Shown: positions 49,734 to 58,615, numbered from the stretch's first letter. The stretch: DNA of 64,000 nt from Streptomyces fumigatiscleroticus (GCF_014647975.1 NZ_BMQF01000001.1:496001-560000); one strand, 5' to 3'. The notes: a model not told the origin generated them from the sequence alone. Program-made: numbers and translations.

Positions 49734-50570
49734 ATGACGGAGGATCACGGGCCCGGTACGGCGGTGGTGACCGGGGCGTCGTCGGGCATCGGCGCCGAGT
49801 ACGCGGAACAGCTGGCCCGGCAGGGCTGGAACCTGGTGCTGGTCGCCCGGCGCGCCGAGCGCCTCACCGGTCTGGCTCGGGAACTGGGCGAGAGCACCGG
49901 CGCGGCGGTGGAGACCGTGGTGGCCGACCTCGCCCAGTCGGCGGACCTCGCCCGGGTGGCGGAGCGGGTCGCCGCCGAGGACGTGGCGCTGGTGGTCAAC
50001 AACGCCGGGATCAACGGCTACGGACCCTTCACCGAGGTCGATCCGGCCCTGCTGGTGAAGGTGCTCGACGTGAACGTCACGGCGCCCACGGTGCTGGCCC
50101 GCGCGGCCCTGCCCGGGATGCTGGCACGCGGCCGGGGCGCGGTGGTCAACGTGGCCTCGCTGCTGGCGTTCGCCGGCGCCCTGCCGCCCGGCCCGCTCCC
50201 CCACCGGGCCGTCTACGGCGGCACCAAGGGGTACATGGTGACCTTCACCAGGACGCTCGCCGCGGAGCTGGCCGGCACGCCGGTACGGGTCCAGGTCGTC
50301 TGCCCCGGTCTGACGGCCACCGAGTTCCATCTCACCGCGGGCGAGGCCCCGGTGCCGGGCGAGCGGCGGGTCCACGACGACGGCGGGATGCCCGCGGCCG
50401 ACGTGGTGACGGCCTCCCTGGCCGCGCTGGCGGCCGGCGAGGTGGTGTGCGTGCCCGGTCTGGTCCAGGCCGAGGCCCTGGAACGGCTGGCCGCCGCGGA
50501 ACAGGGCGTGCGCGCCGGTTCGGGCTCCACGATGGCCCCGCGCTACCGGACCGGCCCCGACGGCGCCTGA
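49734..50570 (+). CDS. SDR family oxidoreductase
   Basis: 278 residues. Cofactor motif TGASSGIG near residue 13, NNAG near 90, active-site serine in NVASLLAF near 140 and YGGTK near 160. This resembles the short acyl/ketone reductases labelled SDR (DltE-like). ATG at 49734 with GGAAGGGA upstream. The long open frame extending further upstream has no gene character and was not used. It is convergent with the pirin gene. Confidence 0.9.
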   Translation: MTEDHGPGTAVVTGASSGIGAEYAEQLARQGWNLVLVARRAERLTGLARELGESTGAAVETVVADLAQSADLARVAERVAAEDVALVVNNAGINGYGPFTEVDPALLVKVLDVNVTAPTVLARAALPGMLARGRGAVVNVASLLAFAGALPPGPLPHRAVYGGTKGYMVTFTRTLAAELAGTPVRVQVVCPGLTATEFHLTAGEAPVPGERRVHDDGGMPAADVVTASLAALAAGEVVCVPGLVQAEALERLAAAEQGVRAGSGSTMAPRYRTGPDGA

Positions 50571-50602
50571 GACACGCCGCCTCCGCGACACGCCGCCTCC
50601 GC
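50571..50602. repeat. Two tandem copies of a 16-bp sequence
   Basis: GACACGCCGCCTCCGC occurs twice in a row immediately after the SDR stop codon, with a decayed third start (GACGCGGTGCC). It may be a slippage product; no function is apparent. Confidence 0.75.
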
Positions 50603-50624
50603 GACGCGGTGCCGCGGGTGCGGG

Positions 50625-51590
50625 TCAGCGCACCCGGCCCCGCCGCTTCAGCGGTGCCGACGGCAGCTCGGGCGCGGGCAGCGGATCACCGTCGTAGCCC
50701 TTCACCTCGCCGAAGCGGGTGCCGGTCTGCCAGTCGTGGCGGGCCTGTTCGATCTCCTCCTGGGTGCGGCCGATGAAGTTCCAGAACATGACGAGCTCCT
50801 CCTCGAACGGCTCGCCGCCCAGCAGCATCAGGCCCGCGTCCGACTCGGCCCGCAGCGGGAGTTCCGACCGGCCGCAGCCGAGGTAGAGCAGGGAGCCCGG
50901 CAGCACCGGCACCCCGTCCACATGGGCCTCGCCGGACATGGACAGCACGGCGTACTCGAAGTCGGGCTCCAGCGGGAGGCGTACGTCCGCGCCGCGGGCG
51001 AGGGCCAGATCGGCACCGACGAGCGGGGTGTAGGTCGTCCCGGGCGAGACGGCGCCGTCGAGACGGCCGAGGATCAGGGTGGCCGTCAGGCCCGGTGCCG
51101 TGACGACCGGCAGCTCCGGGTGGAACTCGAAGCGCGGATCCGTGGAGCGGTGGCTGTCGGGGAGCGCGATCCACAGCTGGGCGCCGTGCAGGAGGCGGGC
51201 GTGCGAGCCGGGGCTCTCCTCGGAGTGGCTGATCGCCCGTCCGGAGGTCATCAGGCCCAGCTGGCGCGGCCGGATCGTCTGGAGACCGCCGGTCGAGTCG
51301 CGGTGCAGCACCTCGCCGTCGTGCAGCCAGCTGACCGTCTGAAGTCCCATGTGCGGGTGCGGCGGCACCTGCATACCGGGCTCGTCGGCGATGTCGTCCG
51401 GCCCGTAGTGGTCGACGAAACACCAGGCGCCCACCATGCGGCGTCCCAGGTTCGGCAGCAGCCGGCGGACCTCGGTGGTCTCGCCGAGCATGACGCGACG
51501 CGGGCTGAGGAGCTCGCGCACGGGCTCCGCCACCACGAAGCCGCGGCCTCCGCAGACGGCGGGCACCGGCTCGCGGTCGAGATTGCTCAT
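50625..51590 (-). CDS. Pirin family bicupin protein
   Basis: 321 residues, a double-cupin. The N-terminal cupin carries the metal-site segment VPPHPHMGLQTVSWL near residue 75 and the later His/Glu in ISHSEESP near 120. The C-terminal cupin is typical (VLSMSGEAHVDG). Family members include quercetin dioxygenase-like enzymes and redox-responsive regulators. ATG at 51588-51590 was chosen over the TTG nine bases upstream. Confidence 0.9.
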   Translation of the reverse strand: MSNLDREPVPAVCGGRGFVVAEPVRELLSPRRVMLGETTEVRRLLPNLGRRMVGAWCFVDHYGPDDIADEPGMQVPPHPHMGLQTVSWLHDGEVLHRDSTGGLQTIRPRQLGLMTSGRAISHSEESPGSHARLLHGAQLWIALPDSHRSTDPRFEFHPELPVVTAPGLTATLILGRLDGAVSPGTTYTPLVGADLALARGADVRLPLEPDFEYAVLSMSGEAHVDGVPVLPGSLLYLGCGRSELPLRAESDAGLMLLGGEPFEEELVMFWNFIGRTQEEIEQARHDWQTGTRFGEVKGYDGDPLPAPELPSAPLKRRGRVR

Positions 51591-51737
51591 GGCCGACAAC
51601 CTAGTCCCGCGCGGGAGCTCCCGTCAGTCGGTTTCGGAGCGAGTCGGGCGATCCGGCAGGGCGGCCCGGGAGCCCCGGATCAGGTAGTGGAATGTTTGAC
51701 CACCCATCGGGGTTCGGTACGGCGAAGGAGGTCGGCA

Positions 51738-52085
51738 GTGAACACGAAGTGGTACGACCGCGGAACCCCGGCCCAGCGGTGGAAGCGCGCGCGGAAGTTC
51801 TTCGACGCCCGCGACTACGCCGGCGCGGCGCGGGTGCTGGAGAAGCTGGTAGAGGAGGTGCCGGAGCAGACCGGGCCGCGGCTGCTGCTGGCGCGGGCCT
51901 ACTACCACTCGGCCCAGCTGCGGCGTGCCGAGGCCGAACTGCGCGTCATCGTCGAGCGCGACCCGGTGGAGCAGTACGCGCGGCTGATGCTGGGCCGCAC
52001 GCTCCAGCGGCAGGGCCGGCACACGGAGGCGGAGCCGCACATGCGTCTCGCCTCGGCGCTCGCGGGCGACTTCGCGCAGGTGTAG
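51738..52085 (+). CDS. Small tetratricopeptide-repeat protein
   Basis: 115 residues, nearly all TPR helices: ARKFFDARDYAGAARVLEKL, LLLARAYYHSAQLRRAEAEL and ARLMLGRTLQRQGRHTEAEP. It is probably a scaffold or interaction module. GTG at 51738 follows GAAGGAGG. The peptide deformylase gene follows after 36 bp on the same strand and may be co-transcribed. Confidence 0.87.
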   Translation: MNTKWYDRGTPAQRWKRARKFFDARDYAGAARVLEKLVEEVPEQTGPRLLLARAYYHSAQLRRAEAELRVIVERDPVEQYARLMLGRTLQRQGRHTEAEPHMRLASALAGDFAQV

Positions 52086-52121
52086 CACGCGGGAGCCGGG
52101 CCGCCGTGGCATGCTGGCGCG

Positions 52122-52766
52122 ATGGCAACTTCGAACGAACGTACGCCCCTCGCCGAGCGGGTCGAGCAACTCCTCGCCGAAGACGGCCCCTTGGCCATCG
52201 TCGCGGCCGGCGACCCGGTCCTGCGGCGCGCGGCCGAGCCGTTCGACGGGCAGCTGGAGCCCGCGCTGCTGGCCCGGTTCGTCGAGGCGCTGCGCGTCAC
52301 CATGCACGCGGCACCGGGCGTCGGCCTGGCCGCGCCGCAGGTCGGCGTACCGCTGCGCATCGCGGTGATCGAGGACCCGGCGCCGGTGCCGCAGGAGGTG
52401 CGGATCGCCCGCGGGCGGGTGCCGCAGCCGTTCCGGGTGCTGGTCAACCCGGCGTACGAGCCGGCCGGCGAGAGCCGGGCCGCCTTCTTCGAGGGCTGTC
52501 TGAGCGTGCCGGGCTGGCAGGCGGTGGTGGCGCGCCACGCCGAGGTGCGGCTGACCGGGCAGGACGAGCACGGGCGCGCGGTGGACGAGGTGTTCACCGG
52601 GTGGCCCGCGCGGATCGTGCAGCACGAGACGGACCACCTGGACGGCACGCTCTATCTGGACCGGGCCGAGCCGCGCTCGCTCTCCTCCGACGAGGCGATG
52701 GCGCGGCGCTGGGCGCAGCCGACACCGGCCGCCGCCGCGGCGGCGCTCGGCTTCGACCTGCCCTGA
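52122..52766 (+). CDS. def: Peptide deformylase
   Basis: 214 residues. All three motifs are intact: GVGLAAPQ near residue 67, EGCLSVPG near 125 (metal-binding Cys) and QHETDHLDG near 167 (two His ligands and the catalytic Glu). It removes the formyl group from nascent proteins. It is longer than the minimal family by an N-terminal extension and a C-terminal tail. Actinomycetes often carry several def genes; this may be an accessory copy. Confidence 0.94.
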   Translation: MATSNERTPLAERVEQLLAEDGPLAIVAAGDPVLRRAAEPFDGQLEPALLARFVEALRVTMHAAPGVGLAAPQVGVPLRIAVIEDPAPVPQEVRIARGRVPQPFRVLVNPAYEPAGESRAAFFEGCLSVPGWQAVVARHAEVRLTGQDEHGRAVDEVFTGWPARIVQHETDHLDGTLYLDRAEPRSLSSDEAMARRWAQPTPAAAAAALGFDLP

Positions 52767-52772
52767 CCGCTC

Positions 52773-52808
52773 GGCGTCCGCGTCGGGGAGACCCCCGACG
52801 CGGACGCC
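52773..52808. terminator. Perfect 16-bp bidirectional terminator hairpin
   Basis: Bases 52773-52788 pair perfectly with 52793-52808 around an AGAC loop, in the short gap between the convergent def and disulfide-reductase genes. It should serve both directions. Confidence 0.75.
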
Positions 52809-52814
52809 CGGGCC

Positions 52815-54245
52815 TCATCCCCGGTACGCCTCCAGCAGCCGCAGCCAGACCTCGCTGATCGTCGGGTACGACGGCACCGCGTGCCACAGACGGCTGATCG
52901 GCACCTGTCCGGCGACGGCGACGGTGGCGGAGTGGATCAGCTCGCCGACGCCGGGGCCGACCAGGGTGACGCCCCGTACGATCTCGTCCTCCAGGTCGAC
53001 GACCATGCGGGCACGGCCCTTGTAGCCGTCGGCGTACAGGCCCGCGCCGGCGACCGAGGAGAGGTCCACGTCGACGGCGCGGACCCGGTGACCGGCCTGC
53101 TCGGCCTCGGCCAGCGACAGGCCCACCGCCGCCGCCTCCGGGTCGGTGAACACCACCTGCGGCACGGCCGCGTGGTCGGCCGTCGCGGCGTGCGCGCCCC
53201 ACGGCTCGGTGCCCTCGGCCGCCTCGCCGGAGGCGCGGGCGGCGATGGCGGCGCCCGCGATCCGCGCCTGGTACTTGCCCTGGTGGGTGAGGAGGGCGCG
53301 GTGGTTGACGTCGCCGACGGCGTACAGCCAGTCGTGGCCGGTCACCCGCAGGCTGTCGTCGACCGGGAGCCAGGAGCCCGGCCGGAGGCCGACGGTCTCC
53401 AGGCCGATGTCGTCGGTGCGCGGGGCGCGGCCGGTGGCGAAGAGGATCTCGTCGGCCTCGATCCGGTCCCCGGCGTCGGTGACCACCACCACGGTGCCGT
53501 TCTCCCGGGTCACCGACTCCACCGAGGTGCCGGTGCGCAGCTCGGCACCGGCCTCGGTGAGCGCCTCGGCGACCAGCTCCCCGGCGAAGGGCTCCATGCG
53601 GGGCAGCAGGCCCTTGCCGCGGACCAGGAGCGTGACCCGCGCGCCGAGGGCCTGCCAGGCCGTGGCCATCTCCACGGCGACCACGCCGCCGCCGACCACG
53701 ACCAGCCGGCCCGGCACCTCCTGGGCACTGGTGGCCTCGCGGCTGGTCCAGGGCCGTATGCCGGCGAGTCCGGGCAGGTCGGGCAGGGCGGCGCGGCTGC
53801 CGGTGCAGACGGCCACCGCGTGCCGGGCCGTCAGGACGCGCTCCTTGCCGTCGGGGCCGGTCACGACGACCCTGCGGGGCCCGGCGAGGCGGCCCCGTCC
53901 GCGGTACAGCTCGGCCCCGATGCCCTCCAGCCACTGGACCTGGCCGTCGTCCTTCCAGTGGGAGGTGTACTCGTCGCGGTGGGCGAGCACCGCGGGGGCG
54001 TCGAGGGGGCCCTGCACCGACTGGCTCAGACCCGGTACGCGGCGGGCGTCCGCCCGGGCGATCACCGGGCGCAGCAGGGCCTTGCTGGGCATGCAGGCCC
54101 AGTACGAGCACTCGCCGCCGACCAGCTCGCTCTCCACGATCGCGGTGGAGAGGCCGGCCGCACGGGTGCGGTCGGCGACGTTCTCCCCCACGGGCCCGGC
54201 CCCGATCACCACGACGTCGTACTCGATGGATTCCGTTTCCGTCAT
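52815..54245 (-). CDS. FAD-dependent pyridine-nucleotide disulfide oxidoreductase
   Basis: 476 residues. FAD motif VVVIGAGPVGENVA near residue 10; redox disulfide in GGECSYWACMPSK near 43; NAD(P) motif VVVGGGVVAVE near 175; second FAD motif YAVGDVN near 310. The C-terminal dimerisation domain lacks the usual HP(T/S)xxE pair in the clear, so this is not a standard lipoamide dehydrogenase. It is more like the actinobacterial mercuric-reductase-like or soluble transhydrogenase-like group. ATG at 54243-54245. Divergent from trxA. Confidence 0.9.
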   Translation of the reverse strand: MTETESIEYDVVVIGAGPVGENVADRTRAAGLSTAIVESELVGGECSYWACMPSKALLRPVIARADARRVPGLSQSVQGPLDAPAVLAHRDEYTSHWKDDGQVQWLEGIGAELYRGRGRLAGPRRVVVTGPDGKERVLTARHAVAVCTGSRAALPDLPGLAGIRPWTSREATSAQEVPGRLVVVGGGVVAVEMATAWQALGARVTLLVRGKGLLPRMEPFAGELVAEALTEAGAELRTGTSVESVTRENGTVVVVTDAGDRIEADEILFATGRAPRTDDIGLETVGLRPGSWLPVDDSLRVTGHDWLYAVGDVNHRALLTHQGKYQARIAGAAIAARASGEAAEGTEPWGAHAATADHAAVPQVVFTDPEAAAVGLSLAEAEQAGHRVRAVDVDLSSVAGAGLYADGYKGRARMVVDLEDEIVRGVTLVGPGVGELIHSATVAVAGQVPISRLWHAVPSYPTISEVWLRLLEAYRG

Positions 54246-54389
54246 GGGGGTCAGTCTGGTGGGTGGTGTGCGCCGTGGCCACACGGGTACGCGCGCGGGA
54301 CACACGGAGTGCGCTCACGGAATAGCCCACCGGGCGGCCGTGTTGTGCGGACGACTTCGCCCCCCCGACACCAGGAAGAGGACCACGCC

Positions 54390-54776
54390 ATGAGCAGGAC
54401 CGTCGAACTGACCAAGGACAACTTCGACGACACCGTCACGGAGAACGACTTCGTCCTGATCGACTTCTGGGCTTCCTGGTGCGGGCCGTGCCGTCAGTTC
54501 GCCCCGGTCTACGAGAAGGCGGCCGAGGACAACCCGGACCTCGTCTTCGGCAAGGTGGACACCGAGGCGCAGCCGGAGCTGGCCCAGGCCTTCGGCATCC
54601 AGTCGATCCCGACGCTGATGATCGTGCGGGACCGGGTCGCCGTGTTCGCCCAGCCGGGCGCGCTGCCCGAGGCCGCCCTGACGGACGTCATCGGACAGGC
54701 CCGCAACCTGGACATGGACGAGGTCCGCAAGGCGGTCGCCGCACAGCAGGCCCAGGCCGAGCAGAACGGCGGCTGA
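54390..54776 (+). CDS. trxA: Thioredoxin
   Basis: 128 residues: a thioredoxin fold with active site WCGPC near residue 31, cis-Pro loop QSIPTLM near 73, and an extra 15-residue Gln/Ala-rich C-terminal tail. ATG at 54390 after AGGAAGAGG. It is a disulfide reductant in the cytoplasm. The divergent flavin disulfide reductase may be a functional partner, though no dedicated thioredoxin reductase motif set was recognised there. Confidence 0.93.
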   Translation: MSRTVELTKDNFDDTVTENDFVLIDFWASWCGPCRQFAPVYEKAAEDNPDLVFGKVDTEAQPELAQAFGIQSIPTLMIVRDRVAVFAQPGALPEAALTDVIGQARNLDMDEVRKAVAAQQAQAEQNGG

Positions 54777-54783
54777 CCCCGGT

Positions 54784-55839
54784 TCAGCTGGAGTCGCGCT
54801 GCACCACCGTCGCCCCCAGCACCGGGTGTCTCTCGGGCGCGGTGCCGGGCTCGCGCACCGCGCGGTCGACCAGTTCGGCCAGTTCGCGCCCGGAGGGCAG
54901 TTCCAGGTGCACCGTGCTCAGCCGGGGCCGCAGCAGCCGGCCGAGCATGAGGTCGTCGGCGCCGATCACGGCCGTCTCGCCGGGGACACCGATCCCCTCG
55001 TCCTGCAAGGCGCGCATGAGCAGCATCGCGTACTCGTCGTTGTACGCGAACACGGCGTCGAGGCCGAGACCGCGCCAGCGGGCGGCGAGCCGTGCGGCGG
55101 ACTCCTCGTCGTAGGCGAGCGGCAGGGGCGTGACGGTGGCGTCCGTGCCGTGCACCGCGCGGCGTACGCCCGCCAGGCGGGGCGCGGAGAAGGCGTCCAG
55201 CCCGTCCTCCTCGGGGACGACGACGCCGATCCGGCGGCGGCCGCGGTCGTAGAGGTGGCCGCCGGCGCGGTGGCCGACGGCCTCGTGATCCATGAGCAGG
55301 GCGTGGGCGCCCTCGACGTACTCCGGGCCGAGGGTGACCACGGCCCTGGCGCCTGAGCGCTTGAGCACCGCCACGCCCTGCGGGCCGAGGCCGGAGCCCG
55401 GCACCAGTACGGCCACGGGCCTCAGTTCGGCCCAGGCGCGGGCGGCCTCGTCGCCGTGCAGTCCGAGGGTGCCGTACTGCACGACGGTGTAGTCCAGGCG
55501 GCTGAGCGCCCACTGGAGTTCGTTGATGAACCGGCTGTAGAGCGGGCCGGCGGGGACGGCCGGGGCGGGCATCAGGACCATGCGGCTGTGCCCGGCGCGC
55601 AGGCTGCGGGCCGCGGCGTGCGGCACGTACCCGAGTTCCTTCGCGGCCTCGTGGACGCGGCGGCGGGTGGGTTCGCTGATCCGGACGGCGCTGGTGTTGT
55701 TGAGGACGTAGGAGACGGTCGCGCGCGAGACCCCGGCCAGGCGGGCCACATCGGCGCTCGTGGGCACGGAGGGCGACGAGAGCGACGAGGGGGACACGGG
55801 GCCGGGCGGTTTCGGTATCTGCACCATGACGTACCGCAT
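54784..55839 (-). CDS. LacI family regulator
   Basis: 351 residues. The helix-turn-helix SADVARLAGVSRATVSYVLN is near residue 30 after an unusually long Pro/Ser-rich N-terminus; translation may actually begin at the ATG 12 bases further in (55827). The sensor domain ends LRPRLSTVHLELPSGRELAEL. No sugar transporter or enzyme lies adjacent, so its target is unknown. It is divergent from the TetR gene, with the triple operator between them closer to tetR. Confidence 0.9.
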   Translation of the reverse strand: MRYVMVQIPKPPGPVSPSSLSSPSVPTSADVARLAGVSRATVSYVLNNTSAVRISEPTRRRVHEAAKELGYVPHAAARSLRAGHSRMVLMPAPAVPAGPLYSRFINELQWALSRLDYTVVQYGTLGLHGDEAARAWAELRPVAVLVPGSGLGPQGVAVLKRSGARAVVTLGPEYVEGAHALLMDHEAVGHRAGGHLYDRGRRRIGVVVPEEDGLDAFSAPRLAGVRRAVHGTDATVTPLPLAYDEESAARLAARWRGLGLDAVFAYNDEYAMLLMRALQDEGIGVPGETAVIGADDLMLGRLLRPRLSTVHLELPSGRELAELVDRAVREPGTAPERHPVLGATVVQRDSS

Positions 55840-55908
55840 CTTGGCAGAAGCCGGAACCGGTCATCCGGGCGGGGCGAGGGCCCGGGGCGGGCGGTGCGCG
55901 GTCCTGCG

Positions 55909-55952
55909 ACGAACATGTTCGTGACGAACTCGTTCGTAACGAACATGTTCGT
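55909..55952. promoter_or_regulatory. Three operator palindromes at exact 15-bp spacing
   Basis: ACGAACATGTTCGT (55909-55922), ACGAACTCGTTCGT (55924-55937) and ACGAACATGTTCGT (55939-55952). The first and third are identical perfect palindromes; the middle differs in the two central bases. Starts are 15 bp apart. The array ends 12 bp before the tetR start codon, so it should be the binding array of that TetR, which would bind cooperatively and repress itself and the downstream monooxygenase. Confidence 0.8.
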
Positions 55953-55964
55953 TACCGTGGTGGC

Positions 55965-56681
55965 ATGACAGCTCGCCCCCAGTCCCCGCGCAGCCGCCGC
56001 GAACGCCCGGCCAAGCCCGCCCTGACCAGGGAGGCCATCGTGGCCGCCGCCGTCGCGGTGCTGCGTGCCGAGGGTCTTCACAAGGTCACCATGCGGCGCC
56101 TGGCCCAGGAACTCGACACCGGTCCCGCCTCGCTGTACGTCTACGTCCGCAACACCGCCGAACTGCACGCGGCGGTGCTGGACGAGTTGCTCGGCACGAT
56201 CGGCCCCGCGCCCTCCGGCGGTTCCTGGCGCCACCGCCTGGAGCAGGTGCTGACCGCGTACACCGAGATGCTGTGCGAGCATCCGAGCCTGGCCCGTTCC
56301 GCGCTGACGGCCTGGCCCAGCGGCCCGCACTACCTGGACCTGATCGAGACGCTGCTGGCCCTGCTCGACGAGGGCGGCGTCCCGCCCGCCCGGGCCGCCT
56401 GGGGCGTGGACCTGCTGCTGCTGCACGCCACCGCGACCGCCGCCGAGCACGCGGGCCGGGACGCCTCCCCGGGCGGGCGGGACGACTACGACGCCCTCTC
56501 CGACGCCCTGCGCCGCGCGTCCGGCCACACCCATCCGCACATCGCGGCACGCGCCGGCGCCCTGCTGTCGGGGACGCCCGGGGCCCGGCGGTCCTGGGCG
56601 TTGCAGACGCTGATCAGCGGCATCGAGGCGACCGCCGCACCGGGCGACCCGGAGCCCTCCTCCGCCACCGCGCCCGAGTGA
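55965..56681 (+). CDS. TetR family regulator, tetracycline-repressor-like C-terminal domain
   Basis: 238 residues. The helix-turn-helix TMRRLAQELDTGPASLYVYVRN is at about residues 42-63, in the variant with LYVYV typical of regulators whose C-terminal domain is of the TetR_C (tetracycline repressor) type. It lies directly behind the triple operator and 50 bp before a TetX-like flavin monooxygenase on the same strand. That mirrors tetracycline-responsive repressor/enzyme pairs. The ligand is not known. Confidence 0.9.
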   Translation: MTARPQSPRSRRERPAKPALTREAIVAAAVAVLRAEGLHKVTMRRLAQELDTGPASLYVYVRNTAELHAAVLDELLGTIGPAPSGGSWRHRLEQVLTAYTEMLCEHPSLARSALTAWPSGPHYLDLIETLLALLDEGGVPPARAAWGVDLLLLHATATAAEHAGRDASPGGRDDYDALSDALRRASGHTHPHIAARAGALLSGTPGARRSWALQTLISGIEATAAPGDPEPSSATAPE

Positions 56682-56731
56682 CCCCTCAGCCCTTACCACC
56701 ACCGCGTCCGAACCGGCCGAAAGAGGTTCCC

Positions 56732-57868
56732 ATGCCCGTCCCCCACCACCCCATAGCCGTCGTCGGCGCCGGCCTCGGCGGTCTGACGCTCGCCCGCGTG
56801 CTGGACGTGCACGGCGTCGAGGCCGCCGTCTTCGACCTGGACGCCTCCCCCACCGCCCGCGCCCAGGGCGGCATGCTCGACATCCACGAGGAGACCGGCC
56901 TGCGGGCGCTGCGCGCCGCGCAGCTGTACGAGGAGTTCCGGCCGCTGGTCCTGCCGGGCGGCCAGGCCACGCGCGTCCTCGACCGCAACGCCGTCGTCCA
57001 CCTGGACGAGGCCGACGACGGCACCGGCGGCCGCCCCGAGGTCGAGCGCGGTGACCTGCGCGACCTGTTGCTCCGTTCCCTGCCCGCGGGCACCGTCCGC
57101 TGGGGCGCCAAGGTCACCGGGGCCCGCGCGCTGGGCGGCGGACGGCACGAGGTGACCCTCGCGGACGGCTCGGCCTTCACCACGGACCTGCTGGTCGGGG
57201 CCGACGGCGCCTGGTCGCGGATCCGTCCGCTCCTCTCCGCCGCCCGGCCCGTCTACACGGGCGTGTCGTTCGTCGAGGCGGATCTGCGCGACGCCGACGC
57301 GCGCCATCCGGTCGCCGCGAAGGTGGTCGGCGGCGGGTCCCTCTTCGCGCTGGGCGCGGGCCGGGGCCTGCTCGCCCACTGCGAGAGCGACGGCGGCCTG
57401 CACGTGTACGCGGCCGTGGAGGCCGGCGAGGAGTGGCTCGACGGCGTCGACTTCGACGACACCGAGGCGGTCCGGAAGTACGTCCTGGACCGCTTCGCCG
57501 GCTGGGACGAGAGCCTGCGGGCGCTGGTCGCCGACGCCGACGGCGCGCTGGTGCCACGGCGGATCCACGCCCTGCCCGTCGGCCACCGCTGGGACCGCGT
57601 CCCGGGGGTGACGCTGCTCGGCGACGCCGCCCATCTGATGTCCCCGTTCGCGGGCGAGGGCGCCAACCTCGCCATGATCGACGGGGCCGAGCTGGGGCTG
57701 GCCGTCGCCGCCCGTCCGGGCGACACGGAGACGGCGCTGGCCGCCTACGAGGAGGGGATGTTCCCGCGCGCGAAGGCCTCCGCGGCCGAGTCCGCGGCCA
57801 ACCGCGAGCTGCTGTTCCGCGAGGACGCCCCGCGCGGTCTGCTGGAGATGTTCGCCGCGCACGGCTGA
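56732..57868 (+). CDS. FAD-dependent monooxygenase, TetX-like
   Basis: 378 residues. FAD motif VVGAGLGGLTLARVL near residue 12, DG motif DLLVGADGAWSRIRP near 155 and GDAAHLMSPFAGEGANLAMIDG near 293, the last very close in pattern to TetX tetracycline-inactivating enzymes. It would hydroxylate an aromatic or polyketide-type substrate with NADPH and oxygen. Tetracycline inactivation is possible from family and neighbour evidence but not proven. AAAGAGG lies upstream of the ATG. Confidence 0.88.
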   Translation: MPVPHHPIAVVGAGLGGLTLARVLDVHGVEAAVFDLDASPTARAQGGMLDIHEETGLRALRAAQLYEEFRPLVLPGGQATRVLDRNAVVHLDEADDGTGGRPEVERGDLRDLLLRSLPAGTVRWGAKVTGARALGGGRHEVTLADGSAFTTDLLVGADGAWSRIRPLLSAARPVYTGVSFVEADLRDADARHPVAAKVVGGGSLFALGAGRGLLAHCESDGGLHVYAAVEAGEEWLDGVDFDDTEAVRKYVLDRFAGWDESLRALVADADGALVPRRIHALPVGHRWDRVPGVTLLGDAAHLMSPFAGEGANLAMIDGAELGLAVAARPGDTETALAAYEEGMFPRAKASAAESAANRELLFREDAPRGLLEMFAAHG

Positions 57869-57878
57869 CCGGGACGGC

Positions 57879-58535
57879 TCAGGACCGGGTGCCCGTCACC
57901 CGCGCCACCAGGTCCAGCCAGCCGGCTTCCAGCCGTTCCACGGACATCCCGCACTGCCGGGTCAGGTGGTGGATCAGCACGGGGTCGAGATAGCCCATCA
58001 GCGTGTGCGCGAGCAGTTCGCAGTCCGCGTCCGGGACCGCCTGCCGCAGCAGCAGCACCAGATGGGCGCGGACCACATTGCGCGGGGCGGCCGTGAAGCG
58101 GCGGTCCGCGCTCGGCTCGGCCGCCAGCTGGAGATCGAGCTGCTCGGCCGACCGGCACAGCGTCGCGCGCCCGAAGGCCCGCAGCCGCTCCACGGGCGGC
58201 GCCCCGGGGCCGAGCGGCGGGGGTCCGCTGAGGAAGGCGGCCTGGAACTTCCTCTCGGAGTGGTCCATCAGCGCCATCAGCAGGCCGGTGCGGTCGCCGA
58301 AGCGCCGGAAGACCGTGCCCTTGCCCACCTTGGCCGCCGCGGCCACCGCCTCCATCGTCACGCCGGCCGCCCCGTGCTCCGCCACCAGCCGCGCGGCGGC
58401 CTCCAGCAGCCGGGCCCGGTTGCGGGCCGCGTCGGCACGCAGGCACGGCTCGTCCTGCTCGGTGCCGAGTTGCAGCAATTCGGGCTGCCGGAGGGGCTCC
58501 TGGGGCGACGGGAAGGGAGGCAGGACGGCGGACAT
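57879..58535 (-). CDS. TetR family regulator
   Basis: 218 residues from the ATG at 58533-58535; an ATG 18 bases upstream is also possible. The helix-turn-helix TMEAVAAAAKVGKGTVFRRF lies near residue 60, after a Pro-rich N-terminal extension. It is divergent from the FMN reductase gene, with two mirrored palindromes (58567-58578 and 58602-58615) between them. It therefore very likely controls both. Confidence 0.9.
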   Translation of the reverse strand: MSAVLPPFPSPQEPLRQPELLQLGTEQDEPCLRADAARNRARLLEAAARLVAEHGAAGVTMEAVAAAAKVGKGTVFRRFGDRTGLLMALMDHSERKFQAAFLSGPPPLGPGAPPVERLRAFGRATLCRSAEQLDLQLAAEPSADRRFTAAPRNVVRAHLVLLLRQAVPDADCELLAHTLMGYLDPVLIHHLTRQCGMSVERLEAGWLDLVARVTGTRS

Positions 58536-58566
58536 GAAGCCAGCGTAAAGCATCGGGAAGAAAACT

Positions 58567-58615
58567 GGACCCCGGTCCGTTTAGGGTGGTACAACTTTAA
58601 ACGGACCTCGGTCCG
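58567..58615. promoter_or_regulatory. Pair of mirrored TetR-type operators
   Basis: Site 1 is GGACC-CC-GGTCC (58567-58578) followed by GTTTA; site 2 is CGGACC-TC-GGTCCG (58602-58615) preceded by TTTAAA. Read toward each gene, the sites share TAAACGGACC-NN-GGTCC, so they are inverted copies of one operator about 35 bp apart. They flank the divergent promoters of the TetR and FMN reductase genes. Confidence 0.75.
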
